Shown here: positions 8,245-12,662 of the stretch, in pieces | Position numbering within the stretch: position 1 is the first letter of the stretch | Layout: every line of letters starts with the position of its first letter | From: CAYLZN01 sp964387935 | GTDB lineage: Bacteria > Acidobacteriota > Vicinamibacteria > Vicinamibacterales > JAFNAJ01 | DNA: 12,662 nucleotides | Assembly (NCBI GenBank): GCA_964387935.1 | Contig: CAYLZN010000150.1 | Coordinates: 1-12,662, forward strand | Direction: 5' to 3' | Notes under the pieces: generated by a model | The model's database searches: none | Told to the model about the DNA's origin: nothing | Seen by the model: the letters and a program-made list of their open reading frames with translations, nothing else | Program-made: the position numbers and the translations under genes

Positions 8245-10176
8245 ATGAAGAGCGGCACCAACGACGATCGGCGGAGCCTGCCGCTGCGGCTGGTGGCCCT
8301 GCAGTGGGCCGTCGGCGTCGTGTTCGTGTGCCTCGCGGGCGCGTTCTGGTACCTGCAGGTCATCCAGCACGAGCACTACGAGGAACTGGCCCAGAACAAC
8401 CACCAGCGAACGCTGGCGCTGCGCGCGCCGCGCGGCATGCTCTTCGATCGGCACGGCCGCGCGCTCGTGGAGAACCGCTCGGCGTTCAACATCTCGCTCG
8501 TCCGGGAGCAGGTCAAGGACCTGGGCCAGACGCTGTCGCTCGTTGCGCAGGCCACAGGGACCGACCTCGAGGCGCTGCGCGACACGGTGAAACGTCACGA
8601 ACGCGAGCCTAGGTATCGTCCGGTGCTCCTGGTCTCCGACGCCAGCATGGCGCAGGTCTCGGGGGTGCTGGCGCGGCGGCTCGAGCTGCCGTCGATTCTC
8701 GTCGAGCAGGTCCCGACGCGGCGGTATCCCGACGACGCGATGGCGGCCCACGTGTTCGGCTACGTGGGTGAGATCACCGACGCGCAGCTGTCTCGCCCCG
8801 AGAACGGCGAGCGGCGCTCGGGCGACGTGGTCGGCCAGGCGGGCGTGGAACTCACCTACAACCGCCTGCTGCAGGGCGAGGACGGGGCGCGGCGCGTGGT
8901 GGTCAACAGCGCCGGCCGCGAAATCCAGACGCTGGGCGAACTGGCGCCGGTGGAGGGCAGGCGGCTGCAGCTCACGATCGATTACGACCTCCAGCGTGCG
9001 GCGGAGGAGGGTTTCAAGGCGCTCGGGTTCTGGGGGGCGGCCGTGGTGCTCGACCCGCGGAACGGCGAGGTCCTCTCGCTCGTCAGCCTGCCGACCTACG
9101 ATCCGAATCGCTTCGCCAGCGGCGTGGACCGGGCGACCTGGACCTCGCTCAACGCCGATGCCCTGCGCCCGCTGCAGAACCGGGCGCTCCAGGGGCGCTA
9201 TTCCCCAGGCTCGACGTTCAAGATCGTCGTGGCGACCGCCGGGCTCCAGGAGGGCGTGATCACGCCGGATTTCAAGGTGTTCTGCCCCGGGGGCGGGACC
9301 TTCTACGGGCGCTTCTTCAAGTGCCACAAGGCCGGGGGCCACGGCACGATGGACCTGCGGCACGCCATCGAGAAGTCGTGCAACACCTACTTCTACACCG
9401 TCGGGAACATGCTGGGCATCGACCGCATGCACAAGTGGGCCGCGGCCCTCGGCATGGCGGAGCGATCCGGCATCGACCTGCCGCACGAGATCGAGCCGAT
9501 CATGCCGTCGAGCGCGTGGAAGATGGCGAAGACCGGCGAGAAGTGGTACGCAGGCGAGACGATCTCCGTCGCCATCGGCCAGGGGCAGGTCTCGGTGACG
9601 CCGATCGGCCTGGCGATGATGATCGCCACCGTGGCGAACGGCGGGACCCTCCACGTGCCGCACGTGGTCAAGGCGGTCGACGAGGGGCAGGGCTGGACGC
9701 CGGTGCCGCCCCCGGCACCGAAGTCGGTGACGGCGATGCGCCCCGAGAACGTGCAGGCGCTGCACGAGGGGCTCTGGATGGTCGTCAACGCCGCGGGGAC
9801 CGGCGGGCGCGCCCGGCTGCCCGGGTACAACGTGGCCGGCAAGACCGGCACCGCTCAGGTGATCTCGAACCAGGGCAGGAAAGCGGCCGGCAACACCCAG
9901 CGGGACTTGCGGGACCACGGCTGGTTCGTCTTCTTCGCGCCGCACGACAATCCCGAGATCGCCGGTGCGGTGTTCGCCGAGCACTCGGAGCACGGCTATC
10001 TGGCGGCGCCCATCGCGAGGTACGTCACGGAGACCTACTTCGCCAAGAAGGAAGGGCGGCCGCTGCCCACGTTCAACGCGCCCCCCGCTCCGCCGGTGAC
10101 GCCCGAGCCGCCAGATACGGTGATCGCGTCACGCGCGGCCCCCGCGCCAAGGGTCGGCGGCCCCGAGGAGCCCTGA
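8245..10176 (+). CDS. mrdA: Penicillin-binding protein 2 (elongasome transpeptidase)
   Basis: PBP2, 643 residues, is the class B transpeptidase that cross-links new lateral-wall peptidoglycan together with RodA. One membrane anchor (about 14-38) precedes the dimerisation/pedestal region with APRGMLFDRHGRALVEN (61-77). The transpeptidase motifs are intact: S323-TFK326 (nucleophile Ser323), S378-C-N380 and K533-TG-T536. The stretch 347-379 holds Cys347, Cys360, His361, His366 and Cys379, which could form a metal site; zinc binding is reported for some PBP2 proteins, but I infer it here only from residue clustering. The C-terminus (about 611-643) is a Pro/Ala-rich tail with no recognised fold. 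The ATG at 8245 has GAGGA 9 nt upstream. The stop overlaps the rodA start by one base (TGATG), the usual pairing of the two partner enzymes. Confidence 0.97.
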   Translation: MKSGTNDDRRSLPLRLVALQWAVGVVFVCLAGAFWYLQVIQHEHYEELAQNNHQRTLALRAPRGMLFDRHGRALVENRSAFNISLVREQVKDLGQTLSLVAQATGTDLEALRDTVKRHEREPRYRPVLLVSDASMAQVSGVLARRLELPSILVEQVPTRRYPDDAMAAHVFGYVGEITDAQLSRPENGERRSGDVVGQAGVELTYNRLLQGEDGARRVVVNSAGREIQTLGELAPVEGRRLQLTIDYDLQRAAEEGFKALGFWGAAVVLDPRNGEVLSLVSLPTYDPNRFASGVDRATWTSLNADALRPLQNRALQGRYSPGSTFKIVVATAGLQEGVITPDFKVFCPGGGTFYGRFFKCHKAGGHGTMDLRHAIEKSCNTYFYTVGNMLGIDRMHKWAAALGMAERSGIDLPHEIEPIMPSSAWKMAKTGEKWYAGETISVAIGQGQVSVTPIGLAMMIATVANGGTLHVPHVVKAVDEGQGWTPVPPPAPKSVTAMRPENVQALHEGLWMVVNAAGTGGRARLPGYNVAGKTGTAQVISNQGRKAAGNTQRDLRDHGWFVFFAPHDNPEIAGAVFAEHSEHGYLAAPIARYVTETYFAKKEGRPLPTFNAPPAPPVTPEPPDTVIASRAAPAPRVGGPEEP

Positions 10177-11276
10177 TGTTCGAACGTCGGCTCTTCTTCT
10201 ACGTGGACTGGCTGCTGCTGGGCGCGGTGCTGGTGCTCGCGTCCATCGGCCTCGCCATGATCTACAGCACGACGTTCGACGCGATTCGCGACCGTGTGGG
10301 GCCGCAGTTCTACACGCAGGCGACGGCCGTCCTCATCGGCCTGGTCGCCCTCGCGGTGTGCCTGGCCATCGACTACCGCCGCCTGTCGGAGTACTCGCTC
10401 CTCATCTACGTGGCGCTCGTGCTGGTGCTGGGCTACGTGCTGTTCTTCGGGGTGGTCCGCGGCGGCGCCCGTCGCTGGATCTCCCTGGGGCCCGGCCTCC
10501 TGCAGCCGTCCGAGTTCGCGAAGATTGGCCTGGCGCTGATCGTCGCGACGTTCTTCGCCGAGAACCGTCGCGGGGCACGCTCCCTGCCCGACCTCGCCAC
10601 CGGGGGGATCTTCCTCGCCATCATGGCCGTGTTCATCGCGCGGCAGCCCGACCTTGGCACCGCGGTGACGCTGGTGCCCATCTTCGTCGGCATCGCGTTC
10701 GTCGCGGGCATGCGCCTCAAGTGGCTCGCCGTCCTTGCGCTGGTGGCGGTGGTCGCCGCCCCCGTCGCGTGGACGTTCGCGCTGCGCGACTACCAGAAGT
10801 CGCGCATCCAGACCTTCCTCGATCCCGAACAGGACGCGCGCGGGGCCGGCTACCAGCAGATCCAGGCCCGCATCACGGCCGGATCCGGCGGGCCGCTGGG
10901 CAAGGGTTACCTGCAGGGCACACAGGGCCAGTACAAGTTCCTGCCCGTGGCCCACAACGACTTCATCTACTCGGTTCTCGCGGAAGAACTCGGGTTCGTC
11001 GGCGTCGTGGTGACGCTCGGCCTGTATCTCTTCGTGATCATCCGATCCCTCGAAACGGCCCGCCTGGCGAAGGACCGCCTCGGGGCCTATCTCGCGGTCG
11101 GGCTGATCTCGGGGTTCACGTTCCAGGTGATCTACAACATCACCATGTCCGCGGGCCTCGCGCCCGTGAAAGGGTTGACGCTGCCGCTCATGAGCTACGG
11201 CGGCTCTTCGATTATCGCGACCTTGGCCAGTTTCGGCCTCATCCTCAACGTCAGGATGAGGCGATTCACCAACTGA
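10176..11276 (+). CDS. rodA: Peptidoglycan glycosyltransferase RodA (SEDS family)
   Basis: RodA, 366 residues, polymerises lipid II into glycan strands as the partner of PBP2. It is a polytopic membrane protein with about ten hydrophobic segments. Family signatures seen are RRWISLGPGLLQPSEFAKIG (99-118), ARQPDLGTA (155-163), GKGYLQGTQGQYKFLPVAHNDFIYSVLAEELG (243-273) and LPLMSYGGSS (336-345). Asp262 in HNDF matches the essential SEDS aspartate. The ATG at 10176 is chosen because it overlaps the mrdA stop and has GAGGAG 5 nt upstream (10165-10170); the open frame continues further left only as a shadow of mrdA. The last codons contain a perfect inverted repeat (11236-11262), and the only two AGG arginine codons of the gene lie in it. 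Confidence 0.97.
   Translation: MFERRLFFYVDWLLLGAVLVLASIGLAMIYSTTFDAIRDRVGPQFYTQATAVLIGLVALAVCLAIDYRRLSEYSLLIYVALVLVLGYVLFFGVVRGGARRWISLGPGLLQPSEFAKIGLALIVATFFAENRRGARSLPDLATGGIFLAIMAVFIARQPDLGTAVTLVPIFVGIAFVAGMRLKWLAVLALVAVVAAPVAWTFALRDYQKSRIQTFLDPEQDARGAGYQQIQARITAGSGGPLGKGYLQGTQGQYKFLPVAHNDFIYSVLAEELGFVGVVVTLGLYLFVIIRSLETARLAKDRLGAYLAVGLISGFTFQVIYNITMSAGLAPVKGLTLPLMSYGGSSIIATLASFGLILNVRMRRFTN
11236..11262 (+). promoter_or_regulatory. Perfect hairpin inside the 3' end of rodA
   Basis: Arms GCCTCATCCT (11236-11245) and AGGATGAGGC (11253-11262) pair over 10 bp without mismatch around the 7-nt loop CAACGTC. The stop codon lies 11 nt further on. No U-run follows, so it is not a standard intrinsic terminator. 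It may stabilise the upstream mRNA or mark a processing point between rodA and the RNase gene. Of 24 arginine codons in rodA, 22 are CGN; both AGG codons fall in the right arm. Confidence 0.55.
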
Positions 11277-11309
11277 ACATCCGTTCCTTTGACACCCGGT
11301 GCGGATCCC

Positions 11310-11699
11310 ATGAGTGCCCTCCTGCTTCTCCTCGTGCTGACGGGAGCGGTGTGGGTGCTCGTCGGTCTTCGACCCGGGCGGGGCGTCGCTGGCGACATCC
11401 CCGCCTCCGGGGAGCCCGCATCCCAGTGGAGCAGGTTCCATGACGAAGGAGATGATCGTCTCCTCGAACGACTACGAGACCCGCGTGGCCATCCTCGAAG
11501 AAGACGAGGTGGTCGAGCTGTTCATCGAGCGGGAGAACCAGCGGGGCATCGTCGGCAACGTCTACAAGGGGCGCGTCTCGAAGGTGCTCCCCGGCATGCA
11601 GGCGGCGTTCGTGCAGCTTGGGCTCGAACGCGACGGGTTCCTGTACGTCTCGGACGTTGTCAACACGCTCGAGGCGCTCGAGCAGATGGGGTCGGCTGA
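11310..11699 (+). CDS. Doubtful small ORF between rodA and the RNase E/G gene
   Basis: The frame opens at ATG 11310 and runs 129 codons. It begins with a convincing hydrophobic segment (MSALLLLLVLTGAVWVLVGL) followed by Arg/Gly residues, as in a tiny single-pass membrane protein. The first 43 codons, outside the RNase gene, show fairly high GC at the third position. Beyond 11440 the frame overlaps the RNase gene, loses that bias and looks like a shadow. There is no clear Shine-Dalgarno (GCGGA 6 nt upstream at best). I recognise no family. It could be chance, a leader peptide for the RNase gene, or a decayed gene. Confidence 0.25.
   Translation: MSALLLLLVLTGAVWVLVGLRPGRGVAGDIPASGEPASQWSRFHDEGDDRLLERLRDPRGHPRRRRGGRAVHRAGEPAGHRRQRLQGARLEGAPRHAGGVRAAWARTRRVPVRLGRCQHARGARADGVG
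11377..11405 (+). promoter_or_regulatory. Strong hairpin in the RNase E/G leader
   Basis: Lower stem GGCGGGG (11377-11383) pairs with CCCCGCC (11399-11405). After a small internal loop (C opposite AT), the upper stem GTCGC/GCGAC (11385-11389 with 11392-11396) closes it, for 12 pairs in all. It ends 34 nt before the ATG at 11440, in the 163-nt rodA-rng gap. No U-run follows. A smaller CTCC/GGAG hairpin is possible at 11405-11414. Escherichia coli rne mRNA is known to be autoregulated through 5' leader hairpins; a similar role here is inference. Confidence 0.5.
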
Positions 11700-12662
11700 C
11701 GACGAGGCCGACGACGTTGCGGACGGGGCGCCTGGAGGCCGGCCGCCAGAGGCGGAGGGCGCGGGCGGGCCTCCGGCCGGCGAATCGGCCGAGTCGGGCC
11801 CGCAGCGCGGCGGCGCGCGTGGCCGACGCCGCGGTGGACGCGACGCCGACCGCGCCGAGAAGGCGGCCGACGGCGGCCCGGAGGGCGCCGAGACCACCCT
11901 GAAGATCGAGGACCTCGTCCGCGAGGGCCAGGAGATCGTCGTCCAGGTGGTGAAGGAACCCCTTGGCACCAAGGGCGCCCGCCTCACGTCGCACGTGACG
12001 ATCCCGGGCCGGTTCCTCGTGTTCATGCCGACCGTCGACCACGTGGGCGTCTCGCGCAAGGTGGACGACCGCGCCGAGCGCTCCAGGCTCCGCGGCATCG
12101 TCAAGCAGTTCCGCGAGGAGCAGGGCTTCACCGGCGGCATCATCATCCGCACCGCCGCTGCCGGGCGCCCAGAGGCCGACATCATCGGCGATCTACGCCT
12201 GTTCCACGACATCTGGACGGACATCAAGCGCCGCTCCGAGACCTCGCGTGCGCCGGCCGCGCTGTACCGCGAGCCCACGCTCGTGCCGCGTCTGCTGCGC
12301 GACCTGCTCACGGACCAGTACGCGGCGATCCGCATCGAGAGCCAGCGCGAGTACCGCCGGGCGGTCGACCTGGTGGAGCGGATCATGCCGCACCTGGCGT
12401 CGCGGGTGAAGCAGTACACGAAGGGGTTCCCGATCTTCGACGAGTACGGCGTGCAGGCCGAGATCGACAAGGCCCTGCGCAGCAAGGTCTGGCTCAAGTC
12501 CGGGGGCTACATCGTCATCAACCAGACCGAGGCGCTCGTGGCGATCGACGTCAACACCGGGCGCTACGTCGGGAAGAAGTCCGCCGGCCGCCTGGAGGAC
12601 ACCATCGTCAAGACCAACCTCGAGGCCGTCAAGGAGATCGTCCGGCAGATCCGGCTGCGCGA
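11440..12662 (+). CDS. rng: Ribonuclease E/G family endoribonuclease (5' part, cut by window end)
   Basis: The visible 407 residues match the catalytic half of RNase E/G, the 5'-end-sensing single-strand endoribonuclease of rRNA processing and mRNA decay. The S1 RNA-binding domain begins with GNVYKGRVSKVLPGMQAAFVQLGLERDGFL (39-68) and resumes at VREGQEIVVQVVKEPLGTKGARLT (160-183). Between them is an insert of about 70 residues (about 80-152), acidic first and then Arg/Gly-rich. The 5' sensor and RNase H-like regions follow, with GGIIIRTAA (232-240). The DNase I-like domain has the first catalytic Asp370 in AIDVNTG. The second catalytic Asp should lie in RD-LGG, exactly where the window stops. 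The ATG at 11440 has GGAG 8 nt upstream; no ATG, GTG or TTG precedes it in frame after the stop at 11338. In E. coli rng also sits near mreBCD. RNase E versus G cannot be decided without the C-terminus. Confidence 0.94.
   Translation, partial: MTKEMIVSSNDYETRVAILEEDEVVELFIERENQRGIVGNVYKGRVSKVLPGMQAAFVQLGLERDGFLYVSDVVNTLEALEQMGSADDEADDVADGAPGGRPPEAEGAGGPPAGESAESGPQRGGARGRRRGGRDADRAEKAADGGPEGAETTLKIEDLVREGQEIVVQVVKEPLGTKGARLTSHVTIPGRFLVFMPTVDHVGVSRKVDDRAERSRLRGIVKQFREEQGFTGGIIIRTAAAGRPEADIIGDLRLFHDIWTDIKRRSETSRAPAALYREPTLVPRLLRDLLTDQYAAIRIESQREYRRAVDLVERIMPHLASRVKQYTKGFPIFDEYGVQAEIDKALRSKVWLKSGGYIVINQTEALVAIDVNTGRYVGKKSAGRLEDTIVKTNLEAVKEIVRQIRLR

Noticed and set aside
7549..9993. An 814-codon open frame on the minus strand across mreC, mreD and mrdA.
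   Set aside because: It is antisense to three well-recognised genes. Its translation is rich in Arg, His, Pro and Gln without any family resemblance, as expected from the complement of GC-rich coding DNA.
9321..10175. An N-terminal extension of the rodA frame by 285 codons.
   Set aside because: This part overlaps mrdA in another frame and has shadow-like composition. RodA begins normally at ATG 10176 with a Shine-Dalgarno and a one-base overlap with the mrdA stop.
11236..11276. An intrinsic terminator at the end of rodA.
   Set aside because: The hairpin is strong but lies inside the coding sequence and no U-run follows, so it lacks the standard terminator layout.

Overview
The window is GC-rich, with third codon positions overwhelmingly G or C and long antisense shadow frames. 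It reads as ordinary chromosomal DNA of a Gram-negative-type bacterium. The protein flavour (MreB, a PpiD-like foldase, a secreted S9A peptidase, an RNase E/G with a large insert) and the gene order fit Acidobacteriota, perhaps Vicinamibacteria. That placement comes from general recognition, not a search. There are no signs of mobile elements, CRISPR arrays, phage genes or restriction/defence islands.

Left part, minus strand (1-4373): a tRNA-Leu(CAG) cut by the window edge; a 180-nt spacer (82-261) holding a candidate tRNA promoter, a leader hairpin, a G-rich tract and a CCGTACG heptamer array; a secreted prolyl oligopeptidase; and, 26 nt upstream of it, a membrane-anchored PpiD-like peptidyl-prolyl isomerase. 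The last two look like a two-gene transcription unit for envelope protein folding and peptide turnover, with a recognisable sigma70-type promoter at 4422-4450.

Middle, divergent control region (4374-4652): 279 nt with the minus-strand ppiD promoter, a plus-strand extended -10 (4513-4521), and a leader of about 125 nt with stem-loops, one of which places the GTG start of the next gene in its loop.

Right part, plus strand (4653-12662): one tightly packed train consisting of a GAF-GGDEF diguanylate cyclase, mreB, mreC, mreD, mrdA (PBP2), rodA and an rne/rng-family RNase E/G that runs off the window. Gaps are 27, 2, -4, 24, -1 and 163 nt. mreBCD-mrdA-rodA is the lateral cell-wall elongation machine: MreB filaments, the MreC/MreD adaptors, and the RodA glycosyltransferase with the PBP2 transpeptidase. 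Two features are less standard. An active-looking diguanylate cyclase with an I-site is the first gene of the elongasome operon. RNase E/G ends it, behind two strong RNA hairpins, and carries an acidic then Arg/Gly-rich insert splitting its S1 domain.

I found no wholly unknown system. The best leads are the c-di-GMP/elongasome linkage, the hairpins around the rodA-rng junction (one apparently built with codons otherwise avoided in rodA), the RNase E/G insert and the heptamer array.
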